A stretch of 32,351 bases of DNA from Aigarchaeota archaeon (GTDB lineage Archaea > Thermoproteota > Nitrososphaeria_A > Caldarchaeales > Wolframiiraptoraceae): NCBI GenBank assembly GCA_025058515.1, contig JANXDW010000024.1, positions 1 through 32,351 on the forward strand, read 5' to 3'. The translations under genes were made by a program, and so were the position numbers. A model generated the notes under the pieces. It ran no database searches and was not told the origin of the DNA. It worked only from the letters and a program-made list of their open reading frames with translations. Shown one piece after another: positions 18,070 to 27,033 of this stretch (within the stretch, counting starts at the first letter, position 1; each line of letters opens with the position of its first letter).

Positions 18070-18606
18070 GTGAATTTCAATATGGTATCTTTCTCAAATG
18101 ATTTCTCGATGAATTTTGTAGGAGACTTATTTAGGAGGATAAGATCTATGGTTGAAGATACCCCATATAGGTTTAGCTGGATAGATGAGAATGTTGCAGG
18201 ATGTGGGAGACCGATGAGCTCCGACCAAGTTAAATGGGTGAAAGATAGAGGAATAACAATGATAATATCTTTAACTGAATCTCAGCTACCCAGTGAGTGG
18301 ATAGAGCCTCTAAACTTAAAATACTTACATTTTCCTTTAAGAGATCACTCAACTCCAGATCCAGAAGTGATAAAGAAGATCGTAGAAGAGATATTGAAAG
18401 AAGTGAATAATGGTGGTAGAGTTTTGGTACACTGTGCAGCAGGTTTGGGGAGAACAGGTGTTGTGCTTGCCTCCTACCTCATTGTTAAGAAGAAGATTCC
18501 ACCTGAGGAGGGGATAAAGATCGTTAGAAAGATGAGACCTGGATCGATAGAACCTCATCAAGAAAAATCGATCTATGAATTTTATAGAAGAATCTCTGAA
18601 GAATGA
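18070..18606 (+). CDS. Dual-specificity/tyrosine protein phosphatase
   Basis: 178 aa; P-loop 'VLVHCAAGLGRTGVVLASYLI' (HCX5R). GTG start at 18070; internal ATGs are alternatives. Confidence 0.88.
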   Translation: MNFNMVSFSNDFSMNFVGDLFRRIRSMVEDTPYRFSWIDENVAGCGRPMSSDQVKWVKDRGITMIISLTESQLPSEWIEPLNLKYLHFPLRDHSTPDPEVIKKIVEEILKEVNNGGRVLVHCAAGLGRTGVVLASYLIVKKKIPPEEGIKIVRKMRPGSIEPHQEKSIYEFYRRISEE

Positions 18607-18621
18607 TTATCTACTTTATTC

Positions 18622-20757
18622 TCAAAGCTGTTCTACTATCTTCTCTGCTGTACTTCTTCCTATACCTAGAACTCTGACGAGATCATCTAATGTTGCACTT
18701 CGAAGCTTCTCTAGTGAAGTGTATCCAGCTCTGTATAATGCTCTAGCCCTTACTCTACCTATACCCTTCAACCTTGTAAGAGGTATTAACTCTTCTCTAA
18801 CACCATACCTTATCCTTTCACTAAGTCTCTCGAATAATGTAACGTAATCAAGGTAACCAGCAACCTTTGAGATCTGTGAAGCAGAGTAAGCAATCCACTC
18901 AGATGCTTCTCTTAAAGCAAACAGATCTCCCGGTTGTACTCCGAATCTATCATATAATTCTGCTTCACTAACTTCTTCGATCCAAGCTTCAAGCACCATG
19001 GCGAGCCTCAGAGCTTCAATATATTCTTCGTATCCTTGATCTTCAGGATCTGGAATAGGGATCACCATCCCCTTCTTCTCCTTCTCTAATCGTTCTTCTA
19101 GCATGTAGGGGCTCAGCCTCTTCATAGGTATCTTAGGAACTTCAGGGGTTGAAGTAATTAAATGTAATAATCCGAGTGTACTTGGAGAGGTCAAAGTCCT
19201 CGATAAGTTTTCAAGTAGGATGTTAGCGGTAAGTGGGTCGATGTATAATTGTGCTACTCTTACTCCAAGCCTCGTTGCTTTTAGCGTTTGTCCATTAATC
19301 TCGATGAACCCACTCGATTTCAAGAATCTCAAGATCACGTTGATCTTATCCTTGATCACTGATGCACCATATAGATTTCCCAGATAGGTATCTTCAAAAA
19401 ACTTGATCAAGCTCTTGATACTATCAACTTCAGCTGAAGATATTATAGCTAGAACATGTGTTCTTAAGTGTTTTTCTGAACCTAGTCTTGAAGTAATCTT
19501 CTCTAGTTCTCCATTGATGTATTCTTCTAAGATGTATTCTTTCTCTTCATTTGTTCTAGAGATCGTTATTGCATAGCCTACATTATCATAAATAGGTCTG
19601 CCAGCTCTTCCACAGAATTGTTTATACTCTATTACAGGTATCTTTTGGTATCCGTATCCAGGGATATATCTCTTGACTTCTGTTATCAAGACGAGCCTAG
19701 CTGGGAGATTTACTCCAGCGGCTAATGTTGGAGTAGAAACAACTGTCTTCAGTATTCTAGACCTAAAAGCTTCCTCAACTATTCTTCGGTGATGATATGA
19801 TAATCCAGCATGATGAAATGCTACACCTACCTCCACGAGTTTTGCTAAGTTTTCTGTAAAACTACTCCTTTCTTCTACTAATAGTTCTCTAGCGTACTCG
19901 CTTAGTCTTTCTCTATCTTCCCAACTTAAAGTATCTAACCTCTCACTAAGTGCTTGAGCTATCTTGAGAGCATAATCTTCAGCCTTCTTCCTTGTTGATG
20001 CAAAGACTAACGCCTGCCCTCCTTCTTCAATAATATTCAAAACTGCATTAACTACAAGATTCTTATTCAGCATTTTCAGCTCTTTTCTCTCACCATCTTT
20101 AAACTCTATCTCGAGGTCTTTCAAGATTCCTTCTTTTAATGGTACAGGTCTCCAATCAGATTGAATAACTTCTGCTTTTAGCCATCTTCCTAGATCATGA
20201 GCATTACTTATAGTTGCACTGAGACCTATATATTGAGCTCTAGGAATAATCTTGGTGAGCCTAGTGATAACCATCTCAAGAGCAGGACCACGTTCACTAT
20301 CGCTTATCAGATGTAGCTCATCAAGAACTACTAGAGTAATATCTCTTATCCAAGGAGCTCCATGCCTCAGCAAGCTATCAGTTTTTTCATTTGTAGAAAC
20401 TATGATATCGAATGCTTTAAGCCATGGATCTGATGAATCGTAGTCGCCCGTTGATATAGCTACTTTAAATCTAGTATTTGAGCAGAGTATCTCATCTATC
20501 TCTACCACCTTCTCAGATGCTAATGCTCTTAGAGGGACGAGATAAAGTACTTTACCACCTCTTGTGAGATGGATCGAGGCAGCTAGTAAAGCTATAAGAG
20601 TCTTGCCAGAAGCTGTAGGGGTTGAGAGTATTATATTCTTACCTTCTAAAACACCTGCTTTAACAGCTTCTACTTGAGGTGGATATAGTTCTCTAATATT
20701 CTTCTTTTGAAGATTCGTGATAACATATCTTGGTACTGGAAGCTCTTCGATATTCAA
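18622..20757 (-). CDS. hel308: Hel308 family Ski2-like DNA helicase
   Basis: 711 aa; Q-motif, 'STPTASGKTLIALLAA', 'VLDELHLISD', 'GLSATISN', 'FHHAGLSYHHRRIVEEAF', 'QFCGRAGRP', and a C-terminal HhH 'LTRLKGIGRVRARALYRAGYTS'. Confidence 0.95.
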   Translation of the reverse strand: MNIEELPVPRYVITNLQKKNIRELYPPQVEAVKAGVLEGKNIILSTPTASGKTLIALLAASIHLTRGGKVLYLVPLRALASEKVVEIDEILCSNTRFKVAISTGDYDSSDPWLKAFDIIVSTNEKTDSLLRHGAPWIRDITLVVLDELHLISDSERGPALEMVITRLTKIIPRAQYIGLSATISNAHDLGRWLKAEVIQSDWRPVPLKEGILKDLEIEFKDGERKELKMLNKNLVVNAVLNIIEEGGQALVFASTRKKAEDYALKIAQALSERLDTLSWEDRERLSEYARELLVEERSSFTENLAKLVEVGVAFHHAGLSYHHRRIVEEAFRSRILKTVVSTPTLAAGVNLPARLVLITEVKRYIPGYGYQKIPVIEYKQFCGRAGRPIYDNVGYAITISRTNEEKEYILEEYINGELEKITSRLGSEKHLRTHVLAIISSAEVDSIKSLIKFFEDTYLGNLYGASVIKDKINVILRFLKSSGFIEINGQTLKATRLGVRVAQLYIDPLTANILLENLSRTLTSPSTLGLLHLITSTPEVPKIPMKRLSPYMLEERLEKEKKGMVIPIPDPEDQGYEEYIEALRLAMVLEAWIEEVSEAELYDRFGVQPGDLFALREASEWIAYSASQISKVAGYLDYVTLFERLSERIRYGVREELIPLTRLKGIGRVRARALYRAGYTSLEKLRSATLDDLVRVLGIGRSTAEKIVEQL

Positions 20758-20844
20758 GCTACTTCAACCTAACTACAAGATTCAATATAGTCACTAACTC
20801 TCTAATCAGGGTGGGAGAGATTATGGTATGAGGATACTTCCTGC

Positions 20845-22872
20845 TCATACTAGCCTATATACTCCAGGTTTAGGCGTATATAGTTTACCATCACTCAAGA
20901 GCCGGTTCAACAGCATCTTTATCTCTTGATCATCTATTCCTTGTTCTCTCAAAGCTTCTCTAAGTTCAGCATCTTCAACATACCCCTTCTTTTCTTGAAT
21001 CTCACTTATTATCTTTAAGACCATAGCGAATTTATCTCTAATACTTTTAGGTTTTCCAGTTAATATTACGTCTATATCTAGTTTACCTGTTTCTATATCT
21101 ATACCAACCTCGGATAGACTCCGCTTCATTAACTCGATTACATCCAAGACATCTTCTTCTGTTACATATTCTCTTAATGCAGCTCTCGCTCTAGCTTCAG
21201 CTAATCTTATCAAAGACTCAAGTTGTCGAGCTGTAATAGTTATCGTAGAGGTCTGTTGATAAAGACTCCTCATCTGAAGATAGAAGTTTTCTATTAATTT
21301 AGCTGCTCTTGCAGTTAGCTCAGGCTGAATCCTCTTAGCGTAAGAGATGTATTTTCTTAAGATCTCAGGTTTTAAAGGTGGCTCTGCAGGTGGTACAGCC
21401 CTACTTTGAAGACTTAGAATATGTGAAGCGATCTTCTGATCTTGTTCGGGTACAGGCTCGTCTCTCAATACGAATATCAAGTCGAATCTTGAGAGGATAG
21501 TTATTGGAAGATTTACATTGACAGTGAATGATTCGTAGGGATTGTATCTTCCAAGTTCTGGGTTTGCGGCAGCAAGTATAGAAGTCCTAGCATTTAGTGT
21601 TGCAACTATACCTCCTTTTGCTATGCTAACTGTTTGCTGAGCCATCGCTTCATGGATTGCAACCCTATCTTCAGGTCTCATCTTATCGATCTCATCTATA
21701 CTGCACAAGCCCATATCCGCTAACACTAATGCTCCAGCTTCCAAGATCATGTTTCCTCCCTTATCTCTAACAACAGCCGCCGTTAATCCTGCAGCAGTAG
21801 ACCCTCTACCAGAAGTGTATATACCTCTAGGAGCGATCTGAGCTGCATACCTAAGTAATTGACTCTTCCCAGTTCCAGGATCTCCTACAAGTAGGACATG
21901 AATATCTCCTCTTACTTTTACACCATCAGGGAATTGTTTTGTTCTTCCACCTAAGAGTAAGAGCATGATCGCTTTCTTTATATGCTCTAGTCCATGTATA
22001 GATGGTGCAATACTATCAATAAGTTTCTGATATATATCTGGGCTGCTCGCCATCTCCCTAAACATCTTCTCTTCTTCAAGAGTTATCTGAAGAGCTTCAG
22101 GTTCTTTACTCGCCGTCTCTATGCTAACGGCTTCTAGATATAGCTTAGAAGTTTTTAATGGAGCTTCACCAGTCTTCTCTTGTACTGCGTAAAGTATACC
22201 TGTAACTATTACTCTATCTCCTGGTCTAGCTCTATCAACGAGATCTCCTCTAAGACCGATATCAATACTTCTCGGAAGCTGACCTGGAGGAAGATCTTCA
22301 GGCTTCTCTTGAACTCCTATTATCTGGTAATCGTAGTATTCGCTCTTCTCTTCTACGAGGTCGAACTTCTGTCTTCTCCCTCTACACTTTATGCTGATAC
22401 ATGACTCTGGAAGTACTAGTCTCTGACCATCCTGAGGTATGGTCTGCTCACTACCACATGATCTACATCTAAATACAGCTGTCTTGATAATAGGCTTAAC
22501 TGCGCTGGCTCTAACGATTAAGCCATCTACTGCAATAAGTTTCTTGAGATGAGATGCTCTAATCTCTCTTATTAGCTTGATCTCGGGTAGATTGTAGATC
22601 CTCACCTTGAATTCTTTGGTCTCAGCTGCGTAGGCTGGATCTTCTATCCTCAACTGTTCCCAAGCCGCCTTCTCTAGTAATGGAAAATACTTCAAGGGTT
22701 CATCTACTAGTAGATGGCTTAATTCTTCATCGAAGACGATTAGATCGTTAAAGTCTAAGGGTATACTGGATAACCTCTGGGCAGCAGATCTAGCGATTAG
22801 CGATCTGTACTTCTCTTGTTTGAAGAACTCAGCTATCCTATCTTCGACATGAGGTTTACCGCTCATCTTCAT
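20845..22872 (-). CDS. mcm: MCM replicative helicase
   Basis: Zn-binding-like 'CRSCG...C...C', Walker A 'GDPGTGKSQLL', 'GRGSTAAGLTAAVVRD', Walker B 'LADMGLCSIDEIDKM', 'NPELGRYNP', arginine finger 'LSRFDLIF'. The ORF track begins at 22905. ATG at 22872 (ATGA overlap with the GINS stop) or 22866 (behind GGAGGAGG) is the more likely start. Confidence 0.96.
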   Translation of the reverse strand: MKMSGKPHVEDRIAEFFKQEKYRSLIARSAAQRLSSIPLDFNDLIVFDEELSHLLVDEPLKYFPLLEKAAWEQLRIEDPAYAAETKEFKVRIYNLPEIKLIREIRASHLKKLIAVDGLIVRASAVKPIIKTAVFRCRSCGSEQTIPQDGQRLVLPESCISIKCRGRRQKFDLVEEKSEYYDYQIIGVQEKPEDLPPGQLPRSIDIGLRGDLVDRARPGDRVIVTGILYAVQEKTGEAPLKTSKLYLEAVSIETASKEPEALQITLEEEKMFREMASSPDIYQKLIDSIAPSIHGLEHIKKAIMLLLLGGRTKQFPDGVKVRGDIHVLLVGDPGTGKSQLLRYAAQIAPRGIYTSGRGSTAAGLTAAVVRDKGGNMILEAGALVLADMGLCSIDEIDKMRPEDRVAIHEAMAQQTVSIAKGGIVATLNARTSILAAANPELGRYNPYESFTVNVNLPITILSRFDLIFVLRDEPVPEQDQKIASHILSLQSRAVPPAEPPLKPEILRKYISYAKRIQPELTARAAKLIENFYLQMRSLYQQTSTITITARQLESLIRLAEARARAALREYVTEEDVLDVIELMKRSLSEVGIDIETGKLDIDVILTGKPKSIRDKFAMVLKIISEIQEKKGYVEDAELREALREQGIDDQEIKMLLNRLLSDGKLYTPKPGVYRLV

Positions 22873-23399
22873 CCTCCTCCAGTCGGAGTAACATATCTCA
22901 ACCAAGCATCTATTAGGTTCTTCACAGCTTTGTAGAGAGCTTCTTCTTCTCTACTCAAGTTTTCAACCAAACTTACATCAACCCTCTTTGCAGCAAAACC
23001 TAAGATCTTATGCATCCTCAGAGAGATTATATCCACTACAATACTTCTCAAAGTAGAGTCAAGCTTCGCTTCTTCTTCCTTAATCATTAGATAGAAGTAT
23101 CTAGGTACTTCTTGTAGTTCTCCTGGATTGTTCTTCTCCTTCCACTCCAACTGTACTAAGCTCTTCATATCTAATGTTCTCTCTCCATACTCGATTACTC
23201 CTGCTTCATGTAGTCTTGAAGCAGCCCACTTTGCTACAGATAAAACTGTCCCCTTTCTTAGATTCTCAAATACTTGACCAGGTAAGACTAGCCTCTGAAT
23301 ATCTCTCGTCAAGGTTACCTTCTTCTCAGAATTTTCATACTCTACCTCAATTGTCTTAAGTAGCTTCTTAAATTCTTCAACGACAGCTTCTATGCTCAT
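22869..23399 (-). CDS. gins23: GINS complex subunit, Gins23-like
   Basis: 176 aa immediately upstream of mcm with coupled stop/start. Small beta B-domain-like segment N-terminal and helical A-domain C-terminal (BA order, as in Psf2/Psf3-type). Confidence 0.8.
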   Translation of the reverse strand: MSIEAVVEEFKKLLKTIEVEYENSEKKVTLTRDIQRLVLPGQVFENLRKGTVLSVAKWAASRLHEAGVIEYGERTLDMKSLVQLEWKEKNNPGELQEVPRYFYLMIKEEEAKLDSTLRSIVVDIISLRMHKILGFAAKRVDVSLVENLSREEEALYKAVKNLIDAWLRYVTPTGGG

Positions 23400-23565
23400 C
23401 TTCTCTAATACTAGAGATATATACAGTTGAATTTATCTAAGAAAGACTCCCCTGAAAGTGGAGTAGACCTAAATATTCTCTCTAAATATACATGGAAAAG
23501 ACATAATAAATTTGGAGGAAAACGTAAAGTTAAGCAAAAATATAACCTTAAACTTATATTAAGTG

Positions 23566-23658
23566 GCGGCCGTCGTCTAGTCTGGAAGGACACTGGCCTT
23601 CCGCAGTCAATCTTCTGGAGAAAGCCAGTGGTCGCGGGTTCAAATCCCGCCGGCCGCA
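23566..23658 (+). tRNA. tRNA-Gly (anticodon TCC at 23600-23602) with canonical 37/38 intron of about 19 nt (~23604-23622)
   Basis: Acceptor GCGGCCG/CGGCCGC plus A73; D stem GTCT/GGAC; anticodon stem CTGGC/GCCAG with loop CTTCCG^intron^A; variable TGGTC; T arm GCGGG-TTCAAAT-CCCGC. A UUCC/GGAG central helix flanked by GCA and AAA bulges resembles a BHB. Confidence 0.93.
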
Positions 23659-23804
23659 TACCTATTCTAAACACAATCACACTACACCAAATTATTCATG
23701 CCACCGTAAATTCTAGATAACGACTCTACAATAGAAAGATAAATATAATGAGAATGGCTAGTTATAATTGCTGATGGCCATGGTGCTGGGATCTTCTCTA
23801 AAGG

Positions 23805-24170
23805 ATGGATCTTGCAAAATTAGGTGTACTACTTATTGGTATAGCATTAATTATCATAGCCTCTGTTTTTCTCCATTTCTATGTAACCTACCTCAGTAAG
23901 ACTTTTCAAACCTCCTATATGGTAAGACCTTTTACATCACACTGTTCTTTCAGTAGAGTAATAATTATTGAAGCCCACCAAGAATTAAGAGATATAAGAG
24001 TATTTGATAACAGCTCAAATCTCATTTGCTCATTCGATAAGATAGTAAAGAACTCTGAAGAAATGTGTAATGTTAAGTATTATGGAGTATACATGGTTCA
24101 ACATACTGAATTCAAAGATGTTGTAGAATGCTCAATACCAGTAGTAACCGAGCCTAGGTCAGTCGATTAG
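23805..24170 (+). CDS. Small hypothetical protein with one N-terminal TM segment
   Basis: 121 aa; 'LGVLLIGIALIIIASVFLHFYVTYL' TM helix followed by a soluble domain containing several Cys. Confidence 0.55.
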   Translation: MDLAKLGVLLIGIALIIIASVFLHFYVTYLSKTFQTSYMVRPFTSHCSFSRVIIIEAHQELRDIRVFDNSSNLICSFDKIVKNSEEMCNVKYYGVYMVQHTEFKDVVECSIPVVTEPRSVD

Positions 24171-24227
24171 AAAAACTTAATCTCGATTTATCTAGATCTT
24201 GTAGGAGTAGTATCTTTAAATATATCG

Positions 24228-24806
24228 ATGATGATATCGAAATTGATAAAAATGAATCTATCGACACATCATAAAAGACACTTATTAAAGCATATGGCTA
24301 TAGCACCTAAAGGTCTTCTAAGATATTATGTACTTGAATTATTATCTGGGAATCCTATGTCCGGCTCGGAGATCATGAATAAGATTGAAGAAGCTAGTGG
24401 AGGATTGTGGAGACCGAGTCCTGGATCAATCTATCCACTACTTGAGTGGTTGAGAGATAAAGGGTATGTAAAAGTAGCTACCTCTCAAGAGACTGGAGTA
24501 AAACAATATGCACTAACTGATAAAGGTCGAAGGTTCTTAGAAGAACAGAGAGAGGTAAAAATATTCTTGAGAAAGACTTGGAGATTCTTCGCTCCTCATT
24601 TCCTCGACCTACTTTATCTGAGAATGATGAAGGATGAACGTCGTGAGTTAGTGGAGACCATCAAGTATTTTTTACAAACATTCGTAGATCTAGAGAATAG
24701 AATATTAGAGGAGAACTCTAGGGAATACGTAGGAGATATCATAAGGATCCTGAGGAATGCAGCTGATGAACTCAATGAAGTAAAGAAGAAGATTGGAGGG
24801 GTCTAG
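24228..24806 (+). CDS. PadR family transcriptional regulator
   Basis: 'LLRYYVLELLSGNPMSGSEIMNKIEEASGGLWRPSPGSIYPLLEWLRDKGYVKV' is a diagnostic PadR wHTH. Likely true start is ATG 24252 (see findings). Confidence 0.92.
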   Translation: MMISKLIKMNLSTHHKRHLLKHMAIAPKGLLRYYVLELLSGNPMSGSEIMNKIEEASGGLWRPSPGSIYPLLEWLRDKGYVKVATSQETGVKQYALTDKGRRFLEEQREVKIFLRKTWRFFAPHFLDLLYLRMMKDERRELVETIKYFLQTFVDLENRILEENSREYVGDIIRILRNAADELNEVKKKIGGV

Positions 24807-25811
24807 ATGGCGAAAGACGTGATAATTGTTGATAATTTAACAAAGATCTTTGATAAGAACTTGGTAGCGGTAGACCATATCAGTTTCACTGTTAAAGAAG
24901 GAGAAGTATTCGGCTTGTTGGGTCCTAATGGAGCAGGCAAAACTACAACTATCAATATGTTGGTAACAGTCTTAAAACCTACGGAAGGTAGAGCATCAAT
25001 ACTAGGTTACGACATAGTAAAGCAAGCTAGCATAGTTAGAAGACTCATAGGCGTAGTACCTCAAGACTATACGGCTGATGAAGATTTAACCGGCTACGAA
25101 AACATAATCCTATGCGGAGACCTCTACGGCATACCTAGAGAAGTCTCTAAGAAGACTGCTCTAGAACTTCTAGAATTCCTAGGGCTCATGAAGTTTAAAG
25201 ATAAGAAGGTTGAGACTTACTCAGGAGGGATGAGGAGAAGACTTGAACTAGCATGTGGGTTAGTGAACAAGCCTAAAGTCTTATTTTTAGATGAGCCTAC
25301 TCTTGGTTTAGATGTCCAAACTAGAGCTGCTATATGGGAGTACATCAAGAGATTGAGAGAAGAATATAATATGACCATTCTCATGACAACCCACTACATG
25401 GAGGAAGCTGATAATCTATGCGATAGAATAGCCATAATCGATCATGGAAAGATAGTCGTGATGGGATCTCCTGAAGAATTAAAGAATAGTATTGGGAGCG
25501 ATGTTGTAGAGGTTGAGATTAAAGAGAAAGATGATATCTTAGATATGATCCAGAAAATTGAGTACGTGAAAGATGTTAAGAAAGTAGGAGAGTCTTCCTA
25601 TTTAATTAGGTTGGAGAATGGAGAAAGAACTGCACCTGAGATTATTGAATTTATCAGAGATAGTGGGCTTCACGTTGTAAAGCTCTCTCTCCGTAAACCT
25701 AGTCTAGATGAAGTCTTCTTAACCTACACGGGTAGAGCGATAAGAGATATTGAAGAGAGTAGGGAATCTCTTATGACCCGTAGGATTTTACTGAGGAGGG
25801 CTAGAGGATGA
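24807..25811 (+). CDS. ABC-2 type transporter ATP-binding protein (DrrA-like)
   Basis: Walker A 'GPNGAGKTTTI', signature 'YSGGMRRRLELA', Walker B 'VLFLDEPTLGLD', H-loop 'MTTHYMEEAD'. Confidence 0.95.
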   Translation: MAKDVIIVDNLTKIFDKNLVAVDHISFTVKEGEVFGLLGPNGAGKTTTINMLVTVLKPTEGRASILGYDIVKQASIVRRLIGVVPQDYTADEDLTGYENIILCGDLYGIPREVSKKTALELLEFLGLMKFKDKKVETYSGGMRRRLELACGLVNKPKVLFLDEPTLGLDVQTRAAIWEYIKRLREEYNMTILMTTHYMEEADNLCDRIAIIDHGKIVVMGSPEELKNSIGSDVVEVEIKEKDDILDMIQKIEYVKDVKKVGESSYLIRLENGERTAPEIIEFIRDSGLHVVKLSLRKPSLDEVFLTYTGRAIRDIEESRESLMTRRILLRRARG

Positions 25812-26773
25812 AGATAGAATCCTACTCTCAACCTGTTTTTAAGAGTATACTTCAAGGACTATTCGCACTAATGAATAGAGAACTTAAGAAATGGATTAAA
25901 GAACCGATAATACTATTGATGGCAGTCCTACAGCCTATTATGTGGATGGTCTTATTTGGAAAATCTATGAATATTGGAGCAATCTTTTCAGCCAACACTT
26001 TTAAGAATATAAATCTACCTGACCTAAAGATACCTGGAGAACTTGTAAATCCACCTATCGATGGATTGATAACCATCCCCGGCTCTATCCTCTCAGAAAA
26101 TATTGAGAATCTTCTCTCAATTATTGGAGGTCAAGCATTAGAGAACGTATTCGGTATCTCAGACTACTTTAGCTATCTAGCGGTCGGTATGATCTCAATG
26201 ATAACGATATTTACTTCAACTTTTAGCGGTATGTCCATAGTCTGGGATAGAAGACTCGGTTTTCTATACAAAGTCTTAAGCACCCCAGTTCCAAGACCTG
26301 CAATACTCTTCTCAAAAGTATTAAATGCTGCTATTAGATCGATCTTTCAGTCAACTATTGTTTTTGGGTTAGCGATCTTGCTAGGAGTAAGATTTAGCCC
26401 TTCATTTAGTTTAATCAACTTACTAGGAATCTATCTTGCAATCTTTCTCTTCTCAATAGGATTATCATCCCTCTTCGTAGCCCTCGCCTTAAGATCTACG
26501 AGACACGAAACCCAGATAGCAGTAGTAAACTTGACCACAATGCCTTTGATGTTTACCAGTAATGCATTTTTCCCTACTTCCCTGATGCCTGACTGGCTTC
26601 AAACTATAGCTAAAATAAATCCAGTTAGTTACATGACAGATGCATTACGTCAGCTTACAATCTACTCAATGGATGTACCTATACTTCTCCTCGACTTTAC
26701 GTATCTAGCACTTTTCGCTACCTCTCTCTCAGTATTAGGAATGACTCTTGCATGGAGATTCTTAGTAAGATAG
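25808..26773 (+). CDS. ABC-2 type transporter permease
   Basis: 321 aa polytopic; starts 4 nt inside the ATPase gene; 'TSNAFFPTSLMPDWLQTIAKINPVSYMTDALRQL' is an ABC-2 C-terminal motif. Confidence 0.92.
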   Translation: MKIESYSQPVFKSILQGLFALMNRELKKWIKEPIILLMAVLQPIMWMVLFGKSMNIGAIFSANTFKNINLPDLKIPGELVNPPIDGLITIPGSILSENIENLLSIIGGQALENVFGISDYFSYLAVGMISMITIFTSTFSGMSIVWDRRLGFLYKVLSTPVPRPAILFSKVLNAAIRSIFQSTIVFGLAILLGVRFSPSFSLINLLGIYLAIFLFSIGLSSLFVALALRSTRHETQIAVVNLTTMPLMFTSNAFFPTSLMPDWLQTIAKINPVSYMTDALRQLTIYSMDVPILLLDFTYLALFATSLSVLGMTLAWRFLVR

Positions 26774-27001
26774 GTTTGGAAGCGTTCTATAAAGAAGCTA
26801 AGCCATTTTCTTACCTTAATCAATATAAATTATAGAAAAAGCATTAGATCTAGATAAGACCTTTCCTAGTTTTATTCATAATCTAAAAACTATGAGAAAG
26901 CTTGGAAGCCGATAGATTTATTATTAATGATTAGGTTTTAGTGAGTAAAATAGCTCATCCTTATTAGAAAGGTATATAATGTATTGAAAACATTTATATC
27001 T

Positions 27002-27013
27002 ACACTATAGTGT
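27002..27013. promoter_or_regulatory. 12-bp perfect palindrome (putative operator) downstream of a TATA-like box
   Basis: ACACTATAGTGT, placed just downstream of 'CATTTATATC' (26991-27000) and 20 nt upstream of the GTG start at 27034. Confidence 0.5.
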
Positions 27014-27033
27014 TTATGAGTCCGTGAAGAGAA

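Noticed and set aside
23411-23720. ORFs 23411-23680 (-) and 23427-23720 (+)
   Set aside because: Both overlap the tRNA-Gly gene and show no protein-family features; spurious.
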